Shown piece after piece: positions 1 to 11,499 of a stretch of 64,000 nucleotides of DNA. A program made the position numbers and the translations under genes. The notes under the pieces are model-generated. The model was not told the DNA's origin, did no database searches, and was given only the letters and a program-made list of their open reading frames with translations. The first letter of the stretch is position 1; the number at the start of each line of letters is the position of its first letter. Source of the stretch: Talpa occidentalis (taxonomy: Eukaryota; Chordata; Mammalia; Eulipotyphla; Talpidae); assembly GCF_014898055.3 (NCBI RefSeq), contig NW_023603184.1, positions 111,032,615-111,096,614 of the forward strand. Direction: 5' to 3'.

Positions 1-150
1 CCACATATAAGTGAAACCATGTGACATTTGTTGTTCTTCTGACTTATTCATCTAGCATAATCCTCTCCAGTTCCATTCATATTGTTGGAAATGAAGAAAG
101 CTCATCTTTTTTTTATGGTTGAGTGGTATTTCACTGTGCAAATACGCCAA
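1..150 (-). mobile_element. L1 3'-end fragment
   Basis: Antisense of the familiar L1 ORF2 C-terminal/3' region (TAGCATAATCCTCTCCAG... GGTTGAGTGGTATTTCACTG). Diverged; continues off the window. Confidence 0.5.
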
Positions 151-473
151 ATCTAAAGAGAAATTCTTGAGACTTTTTATGATGAAATAGTCTCAAACTT
201 CCTAATAACCCTCACCCATCTAGAGATATGAACTTGTGCTCTTTGTCATTTAAAAATGAGTATCTATTAAAAATAATATATGTAGATAAGTTATCTACAT
301 AGCTACAATTCTTCAGAAATTACACTTGCTTTCATAAATTCTTAACAAAATTAAAACATCACTGAATTGAGTTTAATATGAAGTTGTTACCATATCACTT
401 TCCTTGAAGTATACACAAATGGATTCCATAAAACTTCCCAGGCACAGATTTTTCAAAAATTATATCATAAGGT

Positions 474-726
474 GGGGCCTCCCCTGTGGCGCACCAATTG
501 AGCACTGGGCTGGGAAGCTGCCCGCAGCGTCTGCAGCACTGGTTCAATCCCTGGCCTCCGGGCAAGGGCCCCACAAGGTGCACAGACCTCTCCTGCCACG
601 CCCACTGCTTCCCTCAGCAGTATATTTCATCACTCTGCCTGTTCTGTTCCCTGCTCTGGCTCTGGTGAATTCTCTCACCCTCCTGCGCTTCTGACTGTAC
701 CCAGTGCTTGTATAAATAAATTCAAA
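474..726 (+). mobile_element. tRNA-derived SINE
   Basis: Head GGGGCCTCCCCTGTGGCGCA, body, and tail TTGTATAAATAAA. Target-site duplication aaaaattatatcataaggt at 455-473 and 727-745, so the boundaries are firm. GC-rich younger-type body. Confidence 0.5.
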
Positions 727-785
727 AAAAATTATATCATAAGGTAAGCAAGATATTAAGTAGTCACATGGCACTGTATATACAA

Positions 786-786
786 C

Positions 787-818
<32 letters not shown>

Positions 819-825
819 CACACAC
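786..825. repeat. (TA)n/(CA)n microsatellite
   Basis: About 11 TA units followed by a short CA run. Confidence 0.5.
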
Positions 826-879
826 AGCTAGACTATTTTTTTCAATATTATAAAGAAAAAGACTTTAGTTTTTAATTTT

Positions 880-1345
880 ATTTTATATATTTTTTACATT
901 TTTCATTTTTGTACAATGTATGCATTTTCATCTTGGTTATAGTCCCCATACAATTCTCATGCCCCCTTGTTTTGATCCTACTCCCTTCTCTCCCCTGCCC
1001 CACCCCATAGTGAGTCTCTGGTTTATAGTTGCTTGTTAATTTTGATTTTTACTTTATTATAATTAGTCTTTTTCCTGATCCCTTACTTAGGTTTTCTAAA
1101 TTCCTGTTATGAGTGAGACCCTCCAGTATTTTTCTTTTTTCTTTCTGGCTTATTTTGCTGAGCATGATCCCTTCTAGCTCCATCCATGTTGCTGCAAATT
1201 GCATGAATTTATCTTTTTTGATTGCTGAGTAATATTCCATTGTGTATATGTACCACATCTTCTTGATCCAGTCATCTATTTTGGGGCATTTGGGTTGTTT
1301 CCATAGCTTACCTATTGTAGATAGTGCTACTATAAGCATATTTCT
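880..1345 (-). mobile_element. 5'-truncated L1, younger lineage, long 3' tail form
   Basis: In its own sense it encodes the C-terminal ORF2 segment (KCPKIDDWIKKMWYIYTMEY ... MQFAATWMELEGI), then a G-rich 3' UTR with ATGGGGTGGGGCAGGGGAG. It ends with a segment ATAACCAAGATGAAAATGCA absent from the copy at 41200. Target-site duplication not found. Confidence 0.5.
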
Positions 1346-3220
1346 TAATAGTTAATGAGCTAAACAGTTATACCATCAACATTAAACTTTGTTCATCCTC
1401 ACTGTACTTATTTCTCTTGCCGGTGCCACTCAGAGAGGTAATGCCATACTACACATGTGAAGTGCTTTCTATGCTTCAAACCCTAATTCTTAGTATAACC
1501 AAATATCTAGTTGGAGTAACTAGAAATTCATTAAAATAACAGAGTGATGGGAAGTGGAATTATTTATTCCCAAAGCTCAAATATGAAAGAACTTCCTTAC
1601 ATTTATTCATGCTATTTCCCAAGCCTTCATATTTAAGGGTATTGATGAAAAGTGCATCTTGGATCAATAGTTCTAGAGAGTTATCCCTCTCCTAAAATAT
1701 TCGTATTCACATCTATATATAGTATATATCCCCAAAGCCCAAGGGAATTGCAAAGAATCATAAAGAAAACACTAGACATATCATTTATTACACTTTTTGG
1801 TTTGGGCCACCCTAAATTAGACAACAAGACCTCCTTTTTCTTTACAACCATAGTTCTGAGACATCCTATTGGGTTATTAGCATTACCATCATTTCCACTT
1901 TAATTCACTAACAATTTTGCTTCCCAGCTTCCCAAAGGCACAAAGTTTTTAAATTTTGTCTTCTATAGTGGCAAAACAAAATCAATTATTTATTCAACTT
2001 TGCACAAAACTGTTAAATATTGATCTTTTTTTTAATTCCTGTATTGAGAAGCAAAACCTATAAAGGAACTTCCTTAGTGCTTTTCCTAAGAGGGAAAATA
2101 TTTAAAGGAGCTGACTGTGACAAAATAAGTTGAGAATTGTCAAAGAGTTCTTCCAATGAGGGAAGGTCTTATTATTAGCAATTCACTTGCCTCAAAATGT
2201 AGAATTAAATATAACACTGAATTATGGAACAGCATGCCATCCTGAACTCCACAGGCATCCATGTGCTTTCACCAGCAAGCTATCTGTGACAGATCTGCCT
2301 CAACTCTTGCACAGTTCTCTGACCCATTCTCCTAGCATCAGTGATCTCCTGCTTCACTGCTCATGAAACTGCTGTTTATTATCCTAGTACAAATATGAGT
2401 TTGCAAAAATGTCCATGCCCAGAGCCTCACAGACCTTGGTCTAAAATTCAGGGGAGATGCTTTCCATTGGACCGCAGTGACTGAATCACAAACAGCCTCA
2501 TTGTTGATACAGTGAGACTGCTTATAAACATAGTTTGGATAGGAATGTGATCATACTTCTCTCTAGATTTTTTACTCATAAAAATTTCATTTACTGAAAA
2601 CTGAACAGAAGTATAATAGTATTTTTAAAGGATCATATGATTTTTACAAGATTAAAGAATTTTAAGTACCTGATATGATTATGAAATTTGATTTTCATCG
2701 GACCTTTTCTATCTAAAGCAACCATATTTGAGTTCAATCTTAGGTGTGATACAACATTCTGACTAATGTTGACCTTTGTTTGAAATCAACTTCCTTTGAG
2801 TAAAGACTATAATTAGTTTTTCCAGATCCCAAAATCTGTATAGACATGTACCATCATTTTGGAATATCTACTATATAGGAGCGAACATTCCTCTGCTTTT
2901 TTCTAGGAAAAAAATCTGAGGTCTATGTGTAGGATTTACTGCCAAAAAGGTGGGATAGAGAAAATACACTCTTATCTGTGTTAAAATTTCCAGTGTAATT
3001 CTATCAAGACTGACTCTAGTCATATCAGAATTTAAACTATTTTAATTTGCACCAAGTATACTATCAGCTTTATATCCTTGCACTTGACCTTAGAGGCCCA
3101 CTTGTCTTCTTCCCTCCATTTTAAGTCAGGAGTAGACCACAAATTTTAAAACATATGTAAAAAAACATTTTTTATGATTCAAAAATCTATATCCTTACCT
3201 TTAACTTCTTTGCTAGATGT

Positions 3221-3508
3221 GTTTTTTAAAAGATTTATTTATTTATGAATATGAGAGCTGGGGTACAGGCCAGAGATGTGGGGGGTGAGAGGATTCACCA
3301 GAGACAGAGTGGGGAACAGAACAGGCAGACTGACTGAAATACACTGCTGAGGGGAGCAGCGGGAGAGACAGGAGAGGTCTGCTGCACCACATGGGTCTGC
3401 TGCTCCATATGGGTTTCTCCCTGGCCGGCTGGGGATCGAACTCGTGCCTGCAGAGGCTGCAGATTGCTTCATAGTGCAGTGCTTAACCCCTTGACCACCA
3501 GGGAGGCC
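3221..3508 (-). mobile_element. tRNA-derived SINE, older type
   Basis: Antisense tail AAGATTTATTTATTTATG, body with CAGTGTATTTCAGT complement, head ...CCAGGGAGGCC. Flanked by ctagatgt on both sides (3213-3220, 3509-3516). Confidence 0.5.
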
Positions 3509-3724
3509 CTAGATGTATATTTTTAACTGCCTGTCCCGGGTATCTATAAGTATGTCCTTAAGTAATTATAAATATATATTAGCATCTATCACACCATGAA
3601 TCTTTCTTCAATGGAAATCATCTTTTCTGTCTGGACAGTCTGGGAATTTCCATGCTTCTCTAAATATGAACTTGAAAAGGGAATGAGAACTAACACTGTT
3701 GAGTCCTTTCACTTACCTACATAT

Positions 3725-3915
3725 CAGTTCATTCATCCTACAATTAGTTATCATGTATTTGCTATGTGCCAAGCTCTGTGCTAGGTGTGTAAGATAACTG
3801 CTGAGCAATATGGGCAATCCAGAATAGAACACAGACATTGAACAAATAATTACACACAAAATAATTTATAAGCATAGGTGATGTATACTATGAAAGTACA
3901 ATGTGCAGTTAAAGC
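3725..3915 (-). repeat. L2 fragment
   Basis: Antisense L2 3' end: TTTGCTATGTGCCAAGCTCT, GTGCTAGGTGTGTAAGATAA, GAACAAATAATTACACAC. Confidence 0.5.
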
Positions 3916-3962
3916 ATTTAACTTGAGAACCCTAACTATTGATATTCAAAGTCCCTGAGGTA

Positions 3963-4215
3963 TGGGTCTCCCTGGTGACATAGGGGTTAAGTCTCAGTGC
4001 TATTACAATACTCCATGGCCTGAGTTTAATTTCCTGCTAGGGAGCTAACTCAAAAATGGCGCAGCAGACCTCTCCTGCCTCACTCACTGCTTGCTCCCCT
4101 TAATGGTATACTTCAATAAATCCACCTATTCTGCCCCCCACTCTTTGGTCTCAGGTGAATCTTCTCGGCCCCCGCACCTCTGGCCTACACCTCAGTTCTT
4201 CTCAAAAAAAAAAAA
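3963..4215 (+). mobile_element. Diverged tRNA-derived SINE
   Basis: Head GGTCTCCCTGGTGACATAGG, shared body (GCAGCAGACCTCTCCTG), A-rich tail. Several internal changes. Short flanking match caaagtcc at about 3948 and 4234. Confidence 0.5.
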
Positions 4216-4793
4216 AAATTTTTTTTAAAAACTCCAAAGTCCTCTGATGAAAGGATATATACATGTTTAAAAACTGAAAGATGAGTTGTAGTGTAGGCAG
4301 GAGCTACATCTTCATCTATAAGCAAACTAAAACTCCAGAAAGGAGAGTGAAAAGAAGCTTCCAGTCCTGAGGGATGTTTAACAGGGGAGTTAAAAGCTGA
4401 AAGAAGAGGGAGTTGCAAGGAAAAGAAGAATAAAGGGTCCATTGAATTCCACTGAGAAGAGGAGGATGGGACTCTGAACAAAGAAGCAAACAGGACTGTG
4501 AAAGCCAGAGAGACACTTCATTCACTAGACAGGAAGAAAAAGGAAAGAGGGGCGCTGATGTCAAGAGGTTTGTAAATCTGTTAGTGGGATGATGAGAGAG
4601 TTCCTTCTGATGGTTTTTACTTTCTCACTGAAGGAAGAAGTTAAGTCACAGCTGTGGAGGATGAGGGGTTGAGAGTCAGGCTGTGGAAGTGATCAGAGAG
4701 GAGAGAAAGTTTAAAACAGTTATTGAATGGGAAGACAAATTTTCTAGAGAAACAAGTTAGGATTGTTAGGCAATCTTGACTGTGTATTTGAAT

Positions 4794-5061
4794 CTTTTTT
4801 TAAAGATTTATTTATTTATGCATACAAGAGCTGGGGTACAGGCCAGAAATGCGGGGGTGAGCGGATTCACCAGAGACAGAGTGGGGAACAGAACAGGCAG
4901 ATTGACTGAAGTACACTGCTGGGGAGCAGCGGGCGAGTCAGGAGAGGTCTGCTGTGCCATGTGGGTTGCTCCCTGGCCAGCCAGGGATCGAACACGTGCT
5001 GCAGAGGCTGCGGATAGCTTCATAGGTTGCATCTTAACCCTTGCGCCACCAGGGAGGCCCC
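4794..5061 (-). mobile_element. tRNA-derived SINE, older type
   Basis: Full-length antisense copy. Target-site duplication tgtgtatttgaat at 4781-4793 and 5064-5076. Confidence 0.5.
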
Positions 5062-5917
5062 AATGTGTATTTGAATTTTATCTTGAACTTCAGAAGAAAC
5101 CAGTCACCCCAGTTGCGTGATTTTTCACCAGTAATTAGAGTTGGGAATTTTCCAGAAAAAAAAGGAAGGCAGGGGAATGGAAGGCATTGTCAAAGGGATG
5201 ATTCTCCCAATAGAGGATGAAATATCAGGTAGTTAAGAGGTTAGAGCTGAACATATGAAAAGTGGTGATGAATCAGTAGTCTCCATGAAGTAAAAGTTTT
5301 AGCAGTGATGGTATTTGAACAGATCTGCTGGAATGAAAAAAATGTGGTACGCAAAAATTAGAAAGTTCGTAATTAAGATAAGAGAGCTGACCCACTGCTA
5401 GATGACAAAGTCCAGAAAGTGCCCAATCAAGTAGATGGCTGGCGTAGAATAACAAACAGTGCCGTGAAGTAAAGCAGTGATGCAGCAGATGGATGATCTA
5501 CTTCATAATCAATGTCATCAAATTGGCAATAGAGATGAATGCTGGTGTAGAACTTATTCAGGTAGCCCTGAATGGAGGGTAGCCAATATATCAATTGGTC
5601 AGTTCTGCAGAGATGGCAAAACATGCCCAGATTCCACCGTTAGAACCACTTTCCATCTGTACAAAATTGCAAGTTATGAAACAGACCTTAATGAAAATCT
5701 AGAGGATTTTATTATTCCTGCGCCACATGCACCAGAGAATCCTAATGTCCTGATCTCGATGAGGGAAATTTTATAGAACAATAGTGCATTATCTGTAGAA
5801 TCAGAAACAACGTAGATTTGTTCTAAGTAGACATATAATGCTAGGTAGATCGATACTAATGTGGCAAAGTCCAGAAAACTTCATGGTTTAAAGGGTGGAC
5901 TTTTATCATCAGATATA

Positions 5918-6055
5918 GCTGGGTTTGAGTCTAGGATCCATGTCTTACTATTTATGTATATATATAGAGTTACTGGAAGAATTAAATGAGATAGTACACT
6001 TAAAATACTTGTCCTTGTGCGGGCACATCATGTCCTGTGAATGTCAGCTGTAACT
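5918..6055 (+). repeat. MIR
   Basis: Ancient tRNA-derived SINE: GGGTTTGAGTCTAGG then GAATTAAATGAGATAGTACA. Diverged. Confidence 0.5.
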
Positions 6056-6369
6056 ATGCTTAAGATTTGCTGCTCATCCTGATCCATCATTTAGAAAGAC
6101 ACTATGATGAGGAACAGAAGCAATATTTTTCTAAGGCCCCTCACCACCTACAGAACTGTGGTGCCTACCAAAACTAGGTAAAGCGGATTTTTTCAGTAAT
6201 ACCTGTTTCTGCTATTTAGATTCAGGTACGCCAAGATACTTTCCGTCATAATGTAGGAGTCCATTTGAATTATTATGGGCACATCAAAAATTTGAAGAAT
6301 CTAACTTAACAAGCTAAAAAGACCCTATGTGTGGCCATACTACTGAATATTAGTGCTGGGGATTATGCC

Positions 6370-6805
6370 CCAAGGTTAAGGGCACATGAGTTTGAATATC
6401 AGTTCATCCCTATTTCTAAACTAACACTGTCTGCCTCATTAAGAATTTAAGGGCTAGGGCCTCCCCTGGTGGCACAGCGGTTGAGCGCTGGGCTGCGAAT
6501 CTGCCCACAACCTCTGCAGCGCCATTTAGATCACCGCCACCGGAGAGGTTTCCCACATGGTGCGCAGACCTCTCCTGCCATGCCTGCTGCTCCCCTCAGC
6601 AGTGTATTTCGTCAGTCTGCCTGTTCTGTTCCCCACTGTGGCTCTGGTGGATTCTCTCATCCTCCCGCACTTCTGACTGTACCCAGTGCTTGTATAAATA
6701 AATCTTTAAAAAAAAAAAGATTTAAGGGCTAATTCATATAAAGAATTCATCATAGAGCCTAAAACTTAGTAATCACTCACTGAATGTTAGCTAGTAATAG
6801 TAATA
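6370..6805 (+). repeat. MIR split by a younger SINE
   Basis: Head GGTTAAGGGCACATGAGTTT before, and tail TTAGTAATCACTCACTGAAT after, the SINE at 6457-6716. Confidence 0.5.
6457..6716 (+). mobile_element. tRNA-derived SINE inside a MIR
   Basis: Head GGGCCTCCCCTGGTGGCACA, tail AATAAATCTTTAAA. Target-site duplication matches aagaatttaagggcta / aagatttaagggcta. It splits an older MIR. Confidence 0.5.
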
Positions 6806-7009
6806 TATAAAGAAAAAAGATGTGAATATATTTTATGCAAAATCAAGTTTATGAAGAAGGTATAACTAACACAAAAGCATCTCTAAATTTGAAGATAAAA
6901 ATTTGTCAATTTTTTTCCTAAATATAGACTTAACTTAAATGTGTTATACTTGGGCAGGAACGATATCAAAAAGTGTAGAATGTAGAAATCATATTGGTAT
7001 TATATTTAC

Positions 7010-7370
7010 ACAAGGGTGGACCATTCCACAATAAAAAGAATGAAATATGCAGAACTAAATGGATAAATCCCAAAAAAACATTGTTTAAGAGCTTAAGAAG
7101 CCAGACACAAAAGAGCATGCAGTGAATGATCCCATTTACATAAAGCTAAAGAACAAGGCATCACACTATGGTGATAGAAAATCAAGCATGTGTTTGCCTC
7201 TAGGTGTGGTGGGTGATTGGTCACAAGGGAGCTTTCAAGGGTGACAGAAATGTTCTTTATCTTGATCTGTGTGATAGCTACAGGGATGTATACATTTATC
7301 AAACTCCAATACAACATGTACTTCAGATTTGTATGTTTTACTATAAATTATACCTCGATAAAGGCCATTA
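7010..7370 (+). mobile_element. Old L1 3' UTR fragment
   Basis: Matches the pattern of mammalian-wide L1M 3' ends: GACAGAAATGTTCTTTATCT, GATGTATACATTTATCAAAC, TAAATTATACCTCGATAAA. Confidence 0.5.
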
Positions 7371-10155
7371 ACATCAAAATTCATGACATTTTTGTTTTTT
7401 CCTAAATTGGACTTTGTCATGACTTAGTAGCTGTTCATTATGTTTGAAATATTTATTGCCTAAGCATCACATGGGGCAAAGAAAATTATATTTTTTATTT
7501 TGGATTAGAATAGTACGTGGAAAATGCAGTGAAGATGATTGGTGAACCGAGGTAATATAATAAGGCTTTAAAAGTAAAAATAACATTTGCTCAATTTAGC
7601 TGGAAAAATAAACCTCAAATATTGTAAGAAAGGTCTCAATTCACAGTAATTTGCACTTTGTAAAAGGGAATTGCTTAAGATTGAAGGGACTAACACTGCA
7701 TTAATAAGAAAAGGAAATTCAGTTTATTCCTTTAGGATTTATGTCTTTGGAAATTTTTAAATAAACTGCCTTTCACAAGGTTTCCCGATCCAAGAGTCAT
7801 TCTGGACCTATAAAATACAGTCCGAGCACGTTGCCCATTTTCTCTTTCACTTCACTTCTCAAGTGCTATGTTTTATGATGATTTGTGCTTGACGAAAACT
7901 TAAAGAGGTCGATTAACAAAATAACAAAGTGTGCTTCATGATCTTCCAGAATATCTACTCAATGCCAATGCCAAGCACATAGAAAAGAGGTGGAAGAGAA
8001 GGGAAATGCCCTCAGCTCCTCACTCTTTTATTCAGGTCCTCGACACATAGTATGCATGGTGGAAGGAGGGGGATCCAAATTTTGAATGGGCAGTGTGGTG
8101 GATGGATGAGTAAACTAGACTATGAAGTTTCAATACTGGGGAGCTGGACAAATTCTGAACAAATTCTGGGAAAACGGTTCCACACATACTGAAAACCAAA
8201 GTTGCAATGAGGAAATTTTTAGTGAAAAGAGAACTTTAATTATGAAACATGCTATTCAGGTGTAAGTGCTTACTGAGAAGAAATGTGGGACTTCTGAGAG
8301 AGTGACCAGAATACTCACAGGAATGATAACTAAGCCTGAGTAGCAAAGAAGGGCAAAGGCCAAGCACAGAACCTTCAGGAACGCCCATAAGTGGACACAG
8401 GAGAGGAAAAGGACAATTGAGTAAAAGCTCTGGGAGGAGAAAGCTGAGGAATGACATTTGGTCAACAGTGTCAATGACTATAAAGTAATGAGAAAGCATA
8501 ATTTGTAGACTTTTATAATTATAAAAGTCCTTTCTTTAATTTATCAATTTTTCCTAATAAAAGGTAGACACCCCACTACAATCAATAATTAATTGCATCA
8601 AAGAAAAAAAACTGGGTTTCTTCCCCAAATTAATAGGAAGTCAAAGAAGAGGAAAGAAGTTTGGAAAGGAAAGAGCATAGGTGTGCATTAGACATCGGCC
8701 ATTCAGTGACGGACAGGCAACCAGGAATCTCCAGGTATCAGCGGCCACCAGTCAGCGGCCCAGAGGAGGTATGTGAAGCACATTTGGAAAAGACATTAGT
8801 GAAGACTATGGGAGAACATCCAACTTACACCAGAGAGTACTAGTATTTAATTTGAAAATATTATCAGAGCAAAACTCTGAGTCATTACAATATCATTTTA
8901 TACTAGGGAGCAGACCCAGAGAAGTAATTTGATCATGTGCATATAATTGATTAGTGTCAAAATTTACCAATTTTATCACCTCTTTAGAGAAATTTGTGTT
9001 TTTCAAATACATAAATTGGTAGCCATCACAAAAAAAGAAAAGTGTATTTTTTCAGAATTGCTTTAATAAAAACATAACTTCATTGCATCATTTGAATAAC
9101 TGATTTAATTTTCTATGTTGATTTGACAGTGCAAATGATTAACTGGAACTGAATATATTTTTCTCCATATTGTAAGTTACGGAAACTAGAGCGCATCTAC
9201 TCCCTTTTATGACAGGGAGCTTATAACAGAGAAGCATACTCACAAATGGGAAGCTACTCAGACATAGTCATTATCCCCTCAGAAAGAAAAAATCGCTGGG
9301 CTTTGAGGCAAAGGATAAATTAGCTGTGTGAAAGAATTTCTTCTCCAAATTCCAGACAGAAACAACTTGACACTTTGAAAGAGAAGTTATGTGAGTTACA
9401 ATGTTTTTGTGTCTTCATTTCCTGTCTTATCATAATCAACCTCAGCTGTTTGTTACATGACTCCAAGGTATAAAATTTTGAGTGTGAACAAATTACCATT
9501 TTTCAATAGACATGAATACATCACTGTGTTTTTTCACAAGCAGAATGAACTTGGATTTTCCCGTTTGTTAGTTTGTTTTCATCACTCCCATTATACCAGG
9601 GAACAGGAAGACATTTATAAGAGAGGAACAGTAAACACTGAAGCCGGGAACACTGCACTCATTCTAAGCAGTTGTACATGTTGAACTATTTTTATATATT
9701 ATTTATAGTGTTGTTGATGTCTTCTCTCTCACACACCTTGAAGTGCTATATTATCCTAACCATGACTTCTGAACAAATTGATAGCACATGTGTGTGCTTG
9801 GCCAGAAATTCTGACTCACCAACTTTACTATTATAACTATTATACACATGAGATTTTTTGGTTTGGACCAAACATAAGGAGTGATCCTTAAAATAGTACC
9901 ATTACTAAGGTCCACTGACTTAATGGTACTATAATAGCATTGTCAATTACATTAGGAAAGTGACAAAATAATTTTAAATAAATCATTTTAATTTGTTTGT
10001 TTTTAAAAAGATAAATATTTGCTGGGTTGCCTTTGGCAGACATGGCCTCAGGTTAAATACTGGTCACCCTGGTAAGAGTCTATGAAAATCAATGGTGAAA
10101 ACTGTTCCAATCTAATGAAATGGATGTTTCAGACTTATTTACAACTTAGTAAAGT

Positions 10156-10484
10156 ACAGTTGACCCCACCCCCTCAGCTGTGGTTTTGCTTTTCTGGGTT
10201 TTAGATGCTGACAGTGGATCATGGTGCAAAGCATTATGTACAATAAAATATTATAAGAGCACAGTCACATAACTTTTACTACAATATGTTGTTATAATTG
10301 CTCTATTTTGTTGTTAGGTATTGTTGCTAATCTCTTACTGTACCTTATTTAGAAATTTTATCATAACTATGTATGCAGATGAAAAAATAGAGTATATCCT
10401 ATACACAGGATTCAGTACTATGTATGGTTTCAGGCATTGGGAGGTCTTGAACATAACCCCCTTGATAAGAGGACACTACTATAA
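10156..10484. mobile_element. Tigger-like DNA transposon remnant
   Basis: Begins TACAGTTGACCCC and ends with GGTTTCAGGCATTGGGAGGT ... GGACACTACTATA, the typical inverted ends of short pogo/Tigger-type elements. The middle (AATCTCTTACTGTACCTTAT) also fits. No transposase frame. Confidence 0.5.
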
Positions 10485-10599
10485 GTGCTCTGGTTTCACA
10501 TATAAGCTAACTTTCTAAGCAGGACATAAAGACCCAAATCAGTGCAAATTACTAGAGGACAGTAAGAAAGACGTATTTAGTAACTAATTGTAGTTACAA

Positions 10600-11075
10600 T
10601 GTTCTTATAGAAAGAAGTTCTTATTATAATAAAAACTAGAAACAACCCAAATATCTAGGACAGCTAGAATGAATGAAGTGTGGTATACTTTGATGTGGTA
10701 GAATACTATCTAGCAATGAAAATTTGAAGTATTCTACATAACATAGTAAAAAACAAAGGAAGCCACATGTGCACACTAAATACACATACATACATGCACA
10801 CATGTATGTATATATATATAGTGTAGGATTTCATTCATAAAATATCAAACTCAGACAAAATTAGTCTGCTGTTAGTATTCCTGCTGTAGTTAACTTGTGG
10901 GGAAAAGGTGGAAGAAATGATTTGAAAGAGACACAGGGAGGTTTCTGGAGTGCTAGTGATGTTGTATATCTTGATCTGTGTGGTAGTTATAGGACAATGT
11001 TTACTTTATGAAAATGCACAGTTGCATGCTTAAAATTTGTAAACTTTTCTGCACACATGTCATGTTTCATTTCAG
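10600..11075 (+). mobile_element. Old L1 3' end fragment
   Basis: CTAGAAACAACCCAAATATC, GAATACTATCTAGCAATGAA and a 3' UTR with GTATATCTTGATCTGTGTGG. Contains a short (CATA)/(TA) run at 10780-10820. Confidence 0.5.
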
Positions 11076-11499
11076 AATTTATTTTATGGGAACATGGAAT
11101 AAAAAGACTATAACATCTCTCCCACTGACACAGTTACACAACTTGAATACAAATGCATGCAGCAGCTACTTAAGGAATCAGAAAAGCACAAAGTAGCAGG
11201 AAGATTGAGAAGGAAGACCACACCATCAAACTGGTAATGGGTTCATTATTTTTCCCTCTCTGGGATGCCCAAGTATTGTTTCGACACAGCATATAACCTG
11301 GAAATGGGTATCGTGTAGACAGTGCTTCAGGAGAAGCCCTCTAGTTCTGACTCAAGTAGTGGGAAAAGTCCCCTAACACTGCATTCTCTTGTATTCCACC
11401 CCTCAAGTGATACTTGGACAGTGGTGGCAGCAACAGCAGCAGCAGCAAGAGAGGCTCTCAGAAGTCTGAAATGCTAATGGAGTGTTAAGTGATCCTAGG

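Noticed and set aside
4808..5032. Recurrent short proteins of the type MKLSAASAA...LPVLFPTLSLVNPLTP found at many places
   Set aside because: These are translations of the SINE body in sense or antisense, not genes.
5477..5776. 99-codon frame with several cysteines (HQIGNRDECWCRTYSGSPEW...)
   Set aside because: No family recognised, no splice or promoter context, lies in FRZB intron 2. A pseudogene fragment is possible but not supported; a translated search would decide.
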